Shown here: piece after piece, positions 46,744 to 54,706 of the stretch
Numbering within the stretch: the first letter of the stretch is position 1
How the letters are laid out: every line of letters starts with the position of its first letter
DNA from: CAWJPY01 sp963844865
GTDB lineage: Bacteria > Acidobacteriota > Thermoanaerobaculia > Thermoanaerobaculales > Sulfomarinibacteraceae
Reading direction: 5' to 3'
DNA length: 64,000 nt
Assembly: GCA_963844865.1 (NCBI GenBank)
Contig: CAWJPY010000006.1
Location: forward strand, 496,001 to 560,000
Program-made: the position numbers and the translations under genes
Notes under the pieces: generated by a model
The model's input: only the letters and a program-made list of their open reading frames with translations
Databases searched by the model: none
What the model was told of the DNA's origin: nothing

Positions 46744-48111
46744 TCAGTGGTCGACGTTTGCCGGTTCCACGGCACGCCGCGCCGCGGCCTCGGCGCGGCG
46801 CAGCTCGTCGTGCGGCATCCCTGCCAGGAGCTCGTCGTCACCGGCGGGGACCGTCCTCGGCCAGACCTGGCCTGCTCGGATGGCGCGCCGCCCGATGTCG
46901 AGGCATGCGCCCAGCCGTGTCGCCACGGTGTGGCCGAACAGATTCTGGACGAGCTCCGGGAAATCGGCCAGGCGCGCCAGCCGGACGCCGAGGCGGCGCG
47001 GGAGCCGCCGCAGGAGGGCAGCCCGCAGGCCGCGATGTGGCAGCGGGGCGTTCACCAGCACCCAGAAGACGAGATCGGTGGGAACGACGAGGAGGTGCAC
47101 CGCCAGCCGAACCACGTCGGCCTCCACGCCCAGGTGGAGCGCGGCGGCGGCTGCCGCCCGAGACCAGTCCCGGGCGGCACGGGCGGAGAGGCGATCGATG
47201 TCGCCCAGGTCGGGACGTTGCCAGTGGTGCCCTGTGACCATCTGCTCCCAGACGTCAAGCTCCGTGGCGCGGACAATGAGTTGGTGCAGGGTGCTGGGAT
47301 GGGGGTCGCCGGAGCTGCGAACCGAGCACCCGAGGACCATCTGGTTCCACACGAGGTGAGGAGCGCCCAGGAGATCGGGGTGGGGGCCTTCGGGTCCGCG
47401 GCCCGCGATCCTCGCGGCCTGCTCCGGAGGGATCGGGACCAGACCTGGGCCCGAGCTCACCCACGCGGACAGGGTCCGGATGATCTCGTCCAGGTTGTCG
47501 AAGAGCTGGGCCATCTCCTCGCCGTCCACCCGATCCTGGTCGGTCACGCCCTCGCGGACGAGGTCGCGGAGGAACCCGTCCCACGCCTCCCCCCGGATCG
47601 GCAGCGACAGGTCCCCGGGGGTGCCAAGCGGCGGGGGTGACTCGTCGCTGCGGCGTGCCGCCTGCATCATGAGCAGATTCGGTTCCACGTACAGGCGCAG
47701 TCCGAGGAGTTGGCGCACCGGGTAGCCGGGGTCGAGAGTGAAACGGACCTCGGGGGCGGCCAGCACCCGGCTGGTGATGGTCTCGGCGAGGCGCGCCAGG
47801 CTGCCCAAGAGCTCATCCGCGGGACACTCACCGTGGGTGATCAGGAGATCGGTGAACAGTGTGCGGCGGAGCAACGAGACGGCGAGCAGCCGTCGCAGCG
47901 TGCCCACGCCGAGCAGGCCCTCCGCGGCGAGCCAGCTCGCGAGCCGCTCGGAGGGCACCGTGGAGGAGACGAAGACGACACGGCCGTCGAGAAAGTCGAG
48001 GTGGCGCTGCGATCCCTCCTCGATCAGGGTCAGGCGGCCGCTGAGGCGTCCCATCTGGAGCCACTGCAGCAGATCACCCAGGTGGAGGCGGTCGAGACTG
48101 CCTTCAATCAC
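46744..48111 (-). CDS. PATAN (DUF4388)-domain protein
   Basis: The N-terminal 90 residues of this 455-residue protein are a PATAN/DUF4388 domain (GSLDRLHLGDLLQWLQMGRL, SGRLTLIEEGSQRHLDFLDG, VVFVSSTVPSERLASWLAAE). PATAN domains occur in regulators of surface motility and often with MglA-like GTPases. The rest is a helical, Arg/Leu-rich region; residues from about 285 (WEQMVTGHHWQRPDLGDIDR) look like an all-helical HDOD-like or similar signalling fold, but I cannot name it. Its stop abuts that of the GTPase fusion. Functional link with that gene is inferred from domain partnership and position. Confidence 0.72.
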   Translation of the reverse strand: MIEGSLDRLHLGDLLQWLQMGRLSGRLTLIEEGSQRHLDFLDGRVVFVSSTVPSERLASWLAAEGLLGVGTLRRLLAVSLLRRTLFTDLLITHGECPADELLGSLARLAETITSRVLAAPEVRFTLDPGYPVRQLLGLRLYVEPNLLMMQAARRSDESPPPLGTPGDLSLPIRGEAWDGFLRDLVREGVTDQDRVDGEEMAQLFDNLDEIIRTLSAWVSSGPGLVPIPPEQAARIAGRGPEGPHPDLLGAPHLVWNQMVLGCSVRSSGDPHPSTLHQLIVRATELDVWEQMVTGHHWQRPDLGDIDRLSARAARDWSRAAAAAALHLGVEADVVRLAVHLLVVPTDLVFWVLVNAPLPHRGLRAALLRRLPRRLGVRLARLADFPELVQNLFGHTVATRLGACLDIGRRAIRAGQVWPRTVPAGDDELLAGMPHDELRRAEAAARRAVEPANVDH

Positions 48112-48192
48112 AGTCCGTCAGTATACCGCCGCGATGTGCAGACGCCCGCCCTCCACGAGATCCGAGCCTGGCCGGTGCAGTACCATGACACG

Positions 48193-49092
48193 GTGCGGCT
48201 GCTGCTCCTGACCGCGCGCCCGGATCTCGAGGTCAACCGGCGCCTGGCCTCCAGCGCCACGGCTCTCGGCGCGGAGCCGCTGACCGTGGACGCCAGCAGC
48301 ACCGTCCCCGGGCTCGGTGGCGCTCCGAGCCTGTGGCAAGACGGTCGCGACCTGCTCGATCCGAGACCCGCAGCGGTCCTGGCGCGCGTGGGGAACTGGC
48401 GTCCCGACACGGTGCTGGCCGCCCTGGAGGTCGCGGTCGCGTGCGGGGTCGCGACCCCCAACCCGCCGGGAGCGATCCGTGTGGGCCGTGACCACTGGCG
48501 GACCCTGTATCGGCTCGCCGGCGCCGGCCTGCCGGTCCCTCCCACCGTGGCGGGATGTGCGGCGGAAGAGCTGGCGGACCGCGCCCATGCCGCCTTCGGT
48601 CTGCCGGTCGTGGTGAAGCTCCGCCGGTCGCGGATGGGGGTGGGAGCGATCAGGTGTGACCGGCGGGACCACCTCGAAGCCGTCCTGGACAGCATGTGGC
48701 GTCTGGGAGAAGAGGTGGTGGTGCAGGCCTGGGTGGAGTGCACCGGCCGCAGCCTGCGTCTGCTGGTCGTGGGGGGGCGGGTGGTGGCGGCCGCTGCGCT
48801 GCGTGCGGCACCAGGAGAGTGGCGATCCAACGCGGCCCGTGGAGGGTCCATGGCGGCCCATGGTGTCCGGTCGAACGACGAGGCGTTGGCGGTGAACGCG
48901 GCGCGCACGCTGGGTCTCGGGGTGTGCGGGGTTGACCTTCTGCCGGGGCGGGAGACGGTGGTGGTGGAGGTCAACCCGACTCCGGGCTTTCTCCACCTTG
49001 AAGAGGCGACCGGCGTCGACGTTGCCGGCGCCATGGTCCGCCACGCCCTGCTGGGCGCGGACGGCCCGCCTTCGAGAGGCTCGGCCTCCTGA
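48193..49092 (+). CDS. RimK-type ATP-grasp ligase
   Basis: From GTG 48193 the 299-residue protein starts VRLLLLTARPDLEVNRRL, as RimK-type ligases do. The ATP-grasp fold shows FGLPVVVKLRRSRMGVGAI (about 132-150), EEVVVQAWVECTGRSLRLLV near 173, a basic loop AARGGSMAAH near 212 and the metal motif VVVEVNPTPGFLHLEEATG near 262. Such enzymes add Glu or other amino acids to proteins or cofactors; the substrate is unknown. In-frame GTG codons at 48136 and 48175 are alternatives; none has a ribosome site. TACCAT six bases before GTG 48193 could be a -10 box of a leaderless mRNA. It diverges from the PATAN gene. Confidence 0.75.
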   Translation: MRLLLLTARPDLEVNRRLASSATALGAEPLTVDASSTVPGLGGAPSLWQDGRDLLDPRPAAVLARVGNWRPDTVLAALEVAVACGVATPNPPGAIRVGRDHWRTLYRLAGAGLPVPPTVAGCAAEELADRAHAAFGLPVVVKLRRSRMGVGAIRCDRRDHLEAVLDSMWRLGEEVVVQAWVECTGRSLRLLVVGGRVVAAAALRAAPGEWRSNAARGGSMAAHGVRSNDEALAVNAARTLGLGVCGVDLLPGRETVVVEVNPTPGFLHLEEATGVDVAGAMVRHALLGADGPPSRGSAS

Positions 49093-49602
49093 TCAGGCCG
49101 TGGAGGGACCGGGCGCGACCGGACGGCCCGCCAGCTCGCGATCCAGCATGAGCAGGCCCTGCGGGCTTCCCTCCACCATCTTCACCTGGTGGTAGAGGGT
49201 GTCGGCGGTCGCGACCTCCTCCACCTGCTCGTTCACATACCAGTGGAGAAACACCGTGGTCGCGTGGTCCTGCACGGCCGTGGCCTGGTTCACCAGGGAG
49301 TCGATGCGCCCGCTGATGTGGCGTTCGTGCTCGAGCACGTCGTGCACTGCCGCGGACGGTGACTCCCAGGTGGCGCGGGGGGCGTCCAGGGGCAGCAGAC
49401 GCACCTGTGCCCCGCGCTCGGCCACGAAGTCGAAGAGCTTCATCGCGTGACCGAACTCTTCATAGGCCTGCACCCGCATCCAGTGCGAGAACCCGTCCAG
49501 GTGTTCATCTTTGAAGTAGGCCGCCACCGCGAGATAGAGGTAGAAGGAGAAGAACTCCGCCTGGATCTGCTGGTTGAGGGCGTCCGTCACCTTGTCGTTC
49601 AT
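49093..49602 (-). CDS. ftnA: non-heme ferritin
   Basis: Ferritin stores iron as a ferric core in a 24-mer. The 169-residue protein has the four-helix bundle with ferroxidase ligands: NQQIQAEFFSFYLYLAVAAYF near residues 9-30, VQAYEEFGHAMKLFDF near 43-60 (EExxH), and the Glu/Gln set in FLHWYVNEQVEE near 122-130. Family length and order are normal. It follows an unknown membrane-protein gene by six bases on the same strand, so they probably share a transcript. Fur lies 4.4 kb away. Confidence 0.93.
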   Translation of the reverse strand: MNDKVTDALNQQIQAEFFSFYLYLAVAAYFKDEHLDGFSHWMRVQAYEEFGHAMKLFDFVAERGAQVRLLPLDAPRATWESPSAAVHDVLEHERHISGRIDSLVNQATAVQDHATTVFLHWYVNEQVEEVATADTLYHQVKMVEGSPQGLLMLDRELAGRPVAPGPSTA

Positions 49603-49608
49603 GGCTCG

Positions 49609-50658
49609 TTATCCTTCCTGGTCTCGGCGGCTGCAGGTCACGAGGGGAGGCCCGCCCCCCCGGGGTGTGGCCCGCCGGACGCTGACCCGCCCCGAAAAGA
49701 AGGAAATCTCGGACGGCGGCGTCCCTATTCCCGAGGGCGTCACCGCCGGCGCCCCCTTCACCCAGGGCAGCGGCCTCGGTTCGATCCAGGCCCTGATGTT
49801 GTTGCGGGCGTCGGGCCGAGCCCACAGCACCGCGGTCCAGCGGCCGCCGCCGAGGGGTCGTCCGCCGAGCCACAGAAGGCCGCCCAAGGGGATGGCTGCC
49901 GCCAACATCCAGGCGACAGCGACCCGGTGGCGGTTGCCGAGGGTCCGGGCCGGCGACGGGGGGTAGAAGAGGAAGGCGATGGCAAGCGCCGCGGCCACGG
50001 GTGGAGCCATGGCGACCGCTGCGCCAAGGCTGGGGCGGCCGGCCGCCGCGTAGCCGAGGCCGAGCCACAAGAGCGCGGGCGGGATCAGGTGGATCACCAC
50101 CACACCGAGGCGTTGCCGACGTCCCAAGTGTGCCCGACCGGCCCGGGCCGTGGACAACAGGCGCAAGGTTGTGGGGACGGCGACCAGCGCCGCCAGGGCG
50201 GGAGCGGTCCACACCAGAGGCCGGGGCAGGTCGTGGAGGGCCAACCAGTGGACCAAGTGCCCGTCCACCGGGTCCAAGAAGGCGCGCCACGCCATCCCCA
50301 GGGTCGCTCCCCAGGCCAGCTCCACCGCGATCAGTGCCCCGGCCACGGAGCGCGGCCGAGCCACCGCCGCGAGGACGCCGAGGGCGCCGACGAGGGGCAG
50401 CAGGAGAGATCCCAGCCAGTAGCCGAGGGCGGTGGGTCGAGACGCGAAATCGAGGACCGGCTGGTTGACCAACGCCCACACGGGTCGCCCCATGGGAAGG
50501 CTGATCCCGATCCATTGGCAGCCACCGGCGACGGCTCCCAGTCCCTGCCCGACGGCGGCGGCGAGCAGCGCCGATGGCACCGCCACGGCGGCCGACAGCC
50601 AGCCGAGCAGCACGGTCGACGGGGCGGCGAGAGAGCCGGTTTGGCGCATTGCAGGCAT
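49609..50658 (-). CDS. integral membrane protein of unknown function
   Basis: I do not recognise the family. The 349-residue protein has about eight hydrophobic segments between residues 10 and 285 (for example LGYWLGSLLLPLVGALGVLA and VVVIHLIPPALLWLGLGYAA) and a roughly 60-residue soluble tail (DARNNIRAWIEPRPLPWVKG). ATG 50658 (with GAGG upstream) is chosen over a longer open frame without ribosome site. It lies upstream of ferritin and divergent from the M16-like gene with only 24 bases between starts. Iron-linked transport would be a guess from context only. Confidence 0.6.
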   Translation of the reverse strand: MPAMRQTGSLAAPSTVLLGWLSAAVAVPSALLAAAVGQGLGAVAGGCQWIGISLPMGRPVWALVNQPVLDFASRPTALGYWLGSLLLPLVGALGVLAAVARPRSVAGALIAVELAWGATLGMAWRAFLDPVDGHLVHWLALHDLPRPLVWTAPALAALVAVPTTLRLLSTARAGRAHLGRRQRLGVVVIHLIPPALLWLGLGYAAAGRPSLGAAVAMAPPVAAALAIAFLFYPPSPARTLGNRHRVAVAWMLAAAIPLGGLLWLGGRPLGGGRWTAVLWARPDARNNIRAWIEPRPLPWVKGAPAVTPSGIGTPPSEISFFSGRVSVRRATPRGGGPPLVTCSRRDQEG

Positions 50659-50682
50659 GCTACCATGAGCCTCGGAGTGCGT

Positions 50683-52674
50683 ATGGAAAGCCCTTGTCCT
50701 CAGCGTCTTGGAGGTGCCGTCGCCGGGCTGCTGGCGGCCCTTCTCCTTCCCTTGGCGGCGGGCGCCCAGGCGTTGCACGTGGAGCAGCTCTCCGGGGGAA
50801 CGGAGGTGGTGCTCGTGAGTCTCCCCCTGTCCGAGGCCACCACCATCGCCTGGCCGCAGCCCGACGGTGGCGTCGCCGCCGTCACCAGCGGCGACCTCAC
50901 CCTCGTCGCCGACCTGGAGACGAGGCTGGGGACGCTCGAGACCGCGCCGCGGGTCGTCGTGGCGGTGGGTGGCGTCAGAGCCGATGATCTTCGCGGTGCT
51001 CTGGAGCGGTTCGTGGCCGGTCGTGCCTTGGGTGCGACCGCTGACGAGGTGCGCCCGGACCTGGTGGAGGGCGGGGTGGAGCGCCGCCTGGGGGGCGCCG
51101 GGGACGAGGCCACGATCCGACTCGAGCTGCCCCTGCCTTCGCCGGGGGACTGGCAGCGGAGCACGGTGGAGGTGCTTCTCGAGATGCTTCCCTCGATGTT
51201 GGGGGAGCGCATACCGGGCCTGAGCAGTCAGATGGCTGGGAACGTGGCGGTCCTGTCACGGACCGTGGATGCCCAGCTCGCGGAGGTGGCGCTCCGCGAC
51301 CTGCGGCTGCAGCTGGCGCGATTGGCGGCCGAACCTGAGCTCGGGGGAGAGCAGGTGGAGATGGCTCGGCAGCGGGTCGAGGTGCGGCGTCTGGCGGCCC
51401 TGGGCAACCATCCGGAGGGGGCGAAGGATCTCGTGCGTCTCTGGCTGGATGGGGGCGATGCGGCCATCCGCGAACGTCTTTTCGGCGCCGCCGGCGTGAC
51501 CGAGACGGGACTGCGAGTGGCCGCGGCACGTTGGTTTCCCACCCACCCAGGGCGGGGGGTGCTGGTGCTGCCGCCGCGGGTCTTCAACCCCCGCTTCGCG
51601 CCCGGTGCGCAGACCGTGCAGCTTGACAACGACGCCATGGCAGCGGTGCTCGAGCGCCCCGGGGCGGGACTGGCCGCGGTCGTGCTGCGACCGGTCCTGG
51701 TCCAGGATCTGGACGGTGGGCTGACCACTCTGGTGTTGGCCCGCCTGGCTGCCGAGGTGCGGGCTTCGGGGATGGCGCCGGGATGGGTCCGGGTCGGACA
51801 GGACCCGCCGCTGTTGGAGCTGGCGGCGCCGCCGGACGGCCTGGCCGAGATCTTGGAGGCATTGCAGCCGGCCCTGGAGCGGGTCTCGGGTGATGATCGG
51901 CCGGTGGTGGTGGACGGTGCCGACGCACGTCGCCGTGCGCTCCAGCTGATGGCCACCGTGCTCGGTCTTGGCGAGGAAGGGGGGCCGGTCCCCGCGCGCC
52001 TCCTCCAACCGAGCAACCTGGCCCTGGGGATCGTCGCTCCAGACGGTGAGGCGGCGTTGGAGGCCGTGCGTAAGTTCGGCGTGGGAGGCGGAGCGCCCAC
52101 CGTGGCCCCCCACGGCGGCGAGGTGGAGCCGACGTCGAGAACGCGAGAGGCGGTCGCCGGCGACACCTCGGTGCTGGTGGTGGAGCTCGAGCTGGCCAGG
52201 GGTACGGGTGAGGTCATTCCCGTGGCGCTCAAGGAGCTTCTTCGAGCGCGGGCCCGGTCCCTCGAGGAGGAGGTTCAGATGGAGGTGCTGCAGCCGCTGG
52301 TGCCCGGAAGAAGGGTGCTGCTGTTGGTGGCGCGCGCCGAGCTTCCCCTCGCTGATCTGGAGCAACGGGTGCGCGCGGCGTGGCCGGGGCTCACGGCGCG
52401 GGCGAGCACCGCCGAGCTCGACGACCTGCGCCGGCGCCTGGCTGCCGAGCTGGCCGTTGCGGGAAGTGGGCCCTTGGGTGCCGCGCGGCGCTGTGCGGCG
52501 GTGGCGGCGGGAGCGGCGACCTGGCGCGGCGCCGCCGATCTCGAGATGGAGGCGCTGAGGCTGGATCCGGAGCCGATGAACCAGGCCCTGGCCGGCCTCG
52601 CACCGTGGTCGGAACGTGTCACCACCGGCGCCGGGGTGCTCCCCATCCCGGCCGTGCGCTCCCCCGGTCCCTGA
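50683..52674 (+). CDS. secreted M16-peptidase-like protein without zinc motif
   Basis: The 663-residue protein has a signal peptide (cut near AAGAQA, residue 26). The remainder has the rhythm of two M16 halves: LSGGTEVVLVSLPLS near residue 30, VVVAVGGVRADDLRGALERF, a long helix and ARWFPTHPGRGVLVLPP near 285, then a second set. The zinc-binding HxxEH or HxxxE of active M16 enzymes is absent, so it would be a non-catalytic partner or a different fold. ATG 50683 follows CGGAG; ATG 50665 is an alternative. Neighbours give no hint. Family call is tentative. Confidence 0.45.
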   Translation: MESPCPQRLGGAVAGLLAALLLPLAAGAQALHVEQLSGGTEVVLVSLPLSEATTIAWPQPDGGVAAVTSGDLTLVADLETRLGTLETAPRVVVAVGGVRADDLRGALERFVAGRALGATADEVRPDLVEGGVERRLGGAGDEATIRLELPLPSPGDWQRSTVEVLLEMLPSMLGERIPGLSSQMAGNVAVLSRTVDAQLAEVALRDLRLQLARLAAEPELGGEQVEMARQRVEVRRLAALGNHPEGAKDLVRLWLDGGDAAIRERLFGAAGVTETGLRVAAARWFPTHPGRGVLVLPPRVFNPRFAPGAQTVQLDNDAMAAVLERPGAGLAAVVLRPVLVQDLDGGLTTLVLARLAAEVRASGMAPGWVRVGQDPPLLELAAPPDGLAEILEALQPALERVSGDDRPVVVDGADARRRALQLMATVLGLGEEGGPVPARLLQPSNLALGIVAPDGEAALEAVRKFGVGGGAPTVAPHGGEVEPTSRTREAVAGDTSVLVVELELARGTGEVIPVALKELLRARARSLEEEVQMEVLQPLVPGRRVLLLVARAELPLADLEQRVRAAWPGLTARASTAELDDLRRRLAAELAVAGSGPLGAARRCAAVAAGAATWRGAADLEMEALRLDPEPMNQALAGLAPWSERVTTGAGVLPIPAVRSPGP

Positions 52675-52756
52675 CGGCGGCCTTCCACCATGGCCGCGAA
52701 GGCGGCGCGCGGGCGGTGCGAATCGGGTTAGGATAGGGGCCCGGGAGGTGCAACCA

Positions 52757-53992
52757 GTGACCCGAGACGAGATCAGCGGGGAGCTCCGTCTCCTCACCAA
52801 GGGCTGCGTGGAGGTGATTCCCGCCGAGGAGCTGGCCGCCAAGCTCCGGCGTGCCAGGTCGGAGAGACGGCCCCTGACGGTGAAGGTCGGCTTCGACCCA
52901 TCGGCGCCTGACCTCCACCTGGGGCACACCGTCGTCATCCGGAAGATGCGCCACTTCCAGCAGCTCGGACACCGAGTGGTGTTCGTGATCGGTGACTTCA
53001 CGGGCCTGATCGGAGACCCCACCGGCAAGAAGGCGACCCGTCCCCAGCTCACGAGAGACGAGATCGAAGCCAACGCCGCCACCTACGAGCGCCAGATCTA
53101 CAAGCTCCTGGATCCGGAGCTGACCGTCATCGACTTCAATGAGCGGTGGCTCGGAGCCCTGAGTTCCGAGGAGTGGATCCGGCTCGCAGCCACGGTGACG
53201 GTGGCACAGATGCTGGAGCGCGAGGACTTTCGCACCCGTTACCAGGCGCAGCAGCCGATCGCACTCCACGAGTTCCTCTACCCCTTGGCCCAGGCCTACG
53301 ACTCGGTGGCCCTGGAGGCGGACGTCGAGCTCGGGGGTACCGACCAGCTCTTCAACCTGATGATCGGCCGTCAGGTCATGCGCGAGCGGGGCATGGAGCC
53401 ACAGGTGGTGATGACCCTGCCCCTGCTGGAAGGTCTCGACGGCGTGGAGAAGATGTCCAAGTCCCTGGGCAACTACATCGCGGTGGAGGACCCTCCCTTC
53501 GAGATGTACGGCAAGCTGATGTCGATCTCCGACGAGCTCATGTGGCGGTACTGGCTCCTGGTCACCGACCGTGGCGTCGATGAGATCCAAGCTCTGCAGG
53601 AGGCCGTGCACCACGGGCGGCAGCACCCCATGGAGGTCAAGAAGGAGCTGGCCCGCGTCGTCGTCGCCGACTTCCACTCCCCAGTCGCAGCCGCCAGCGC
53701 GCAGGAGGAGTTCGAGCGCGTGTTCAGCCGCCGGAACGAGCCGAGCCAGGTGCCCACCGTGGAGCTGGCCGTGGACGGTGGCTCGGTCTTGCTGTCCAAG
53801 GCGCTGGTGGGTGCTGGCCTCGCAGCGTCCAACTCGGAGGCGCGGCGGCTCCTCGAGCAGGGGGCGGTCAAGCTCGATGGTGAGCCCGCCACCGACCCCA
53901 AGGCCGCCCTGGACGCACACGCCGAGCGCGAGGTGCTGATCCAGGTCGGGAAGCGCCGTTTCGTGAAGCTGGTGCTGACGGACGCAGGTTAG
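52757..53992 (+). CDS. tyrS: tyrosyl-tRNA synthetase (TyrS, S4-domain type)
   Basis: TyrS charges tRNA-Tyr. The 411-residue protein has the class I signatures: GFDPSAPDLHLGHTVV near residue 48 (HxGH), GGTDQLFNLMIGR near 196 and GVEKMSKSLGN near 233 (KMSKS). The C-terminal S4 RNA-binding domain begins near 340 (SKALVGAGLAASNSEARRLL). The PSAPDLHLGH form is typical of the TyrZ-like subgroup. GTG 52757 has GGGAGGTG seven bases upstream. A TAGGAT -10-like box at 52729-52734 lacks a -35. Its stop overlaps the convergent fur gene by four bases. Confidence 0.95.
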   Translation: MTRDEISGELRLLTKGCVEVIPAEELAAKLRRARSERRPLTVKVGFDPSAPDLHLGHTVVIRKMRHFQQLGHRVVFVIGDFTGLIGDPTGKKATRPQLTRDEIEANAATYERQIYKLLDPELTVIDFNERWLGALSSEEWIRLAATVTVAQMLEREDFRTRYQAQQPIALHEFLYPLAQAYDSVALEADVELGGTDQLFNLMIGRQVMRERGMEPQVVMTLPLLEGLDGVEKMSKSLGNYIAVEDPPFEMYGKLMSISDELMWRYWLLVTDRGVDEIQALQEAVHHGRQHPMEVKKELARVVVADFHSPVAAASAQEEFERVFSRRNEPSQVPTVELAVDGGSVLLSKALVGAGLAASNSEARRLLEQGAVKLDGEPATDPKAALDAHAEREVLIQVGKRRFVKLVLTDAG

Positions 53993-54453
53993 AAGAAGGT
54001 GGTCTCCTGCTCCATCTTCTGACCCTCCTCGCTCAGCCCCTGGATCTGGATGGAAATGAATGAGGGCCGGAAGTGGTGCTCCTGGCAGATCCGGCGCAAC
54101 CGCTCGTCGAGCTCCGCGTCCCAGAACTCGATGATCTTGCCGGTCGCCGTGCAGACCATGTGGTGGTGGCCGCCGCCGGGCTCCATCTTCTCGTAGAAGT
54201 AGTGCTCGCGTCCGAGCCGGCTCTTGCGCACCAGGCCGCACTGCACCAACAGATCGAGGGTGCGGTAGACCGTTGCGCGGGACACCTTGCGCTGCTTCGT
54301 CTTCATGCGCGCCAGGAGCTCGTCGGCGTCGAGGTGCTCGTTGGTGGAAAAGATCTCATCCAGCAGGGCCAACCGCTCCTGGGTCACCTTGAGATTGTTC
54401 TCCCTCAAGTACTGGATGAATAGCTTCTGGGCACGTTGGGCAAGCTTGTTCAT
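53989..54453 (-). CDS. fur: Fur-family transcriptional regulator without CxxC zinc site
   Basis: The 154-residue protein has the Fur winged helix (LKVTQERLALLDEIFS, VSRATVYRTLDLLVQCGLVRK) and the dimer domain with GGGHHHMVCTATGKIIEFWD. The second Cys of the first CxxC pair is Thr (CTAT), and the C-terminal CxxC is missing, so the structural zinc site of classical Fur is lost; the His-rich regulatory site remains. It could be Fur, PerR-like or a related iron sensor. Its promoter (54499-54527) is near consensus and a Fur-box-like sequence lies in the leader, which suggests autoregulation. It diverges from the CydA-like oxidase genes. Confidence 0.87.
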   Translation of the reverse strand: MNKLAQRAQKLFIQYLRENNLKVTQERLALLDEIFSTNEHLDADELLARMKTKQRKVSRATVYRTLDLLVQCGLVRKSRLGREHYFYEKMEPGGGHHHMVCTATGKIIEFWDAELDERLRRICQEHHFRPSFISIQIQGLSEEGQKMEQETTFF

Positions 54454-54464
54454 ATCAGTCGTCC

Positions 54465-54487
54465 AATATCATTAAGACTCATTATCA
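54465..54487 (-). promoter_or_regulatory. candidate Fur box in the fur leader
   Basis: Read on the minus strand, TGATAATGAGTCTTAATGAT has the GATAATGA element of the Fur box and matches the 19-base consensus at about 11 positions. It lies between the fur promoter and start codon in a distinctly AT-rich patch, unlike the surrounding DNA. Confidence 0.45.
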
Positions 54488-54498
54488 CCGTCTCAACT

Positions 54499-54527
54499 AC
54501 GATATATCCCGTGTAGCGTAATGTCAA
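54499..54527 (-). promoter_or_regulatory. fur promoter
   Basis: TTGACA, 17 bases, TATCGT on the minus strand, about 45 bases before the fur ATG; the best -35 box in the window. Confidence 0.65.
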
Positions 54528-54645
54528 GTGGCGGCTGGCAAACATCGGACATCCGTGCCCGAGCTGTCATGGGTGTCATCGGCGTTGGCCAGGCCCTCCG
54601 TCCATGGGCTACGGGGCGGCCACTTACACGTTCAAACTAAGAGAC

Positions 54646-54674
54646 TTGCCTGTGCCTCGAGCGAGTGCTAGGCT
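54646..54674 (+). promoter_or_regulatory. promoter of the CydA-like oxidase pair
   Basis: TTGCCT, 17 bases, TAGGCT, with TGC just before the -10 (extended form), ending 32 bases before the ATG with GGAGGG in between. No Fur- or FNR-like palindrome is evident at the promoter. Confidence 0.62.
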
Positions 54675-54706
54675 GCTTCAACACCGGCGCGCGGAGGGAT
54701 GATCAT

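Noticed and set aside
54465..54487. Calling the fur leader element a certain Fur box
   Set aside because: Only about 11 of 19 positions match and the region is AT-rich, so chance similarity is possible; kept as a candidate with modest confidence.
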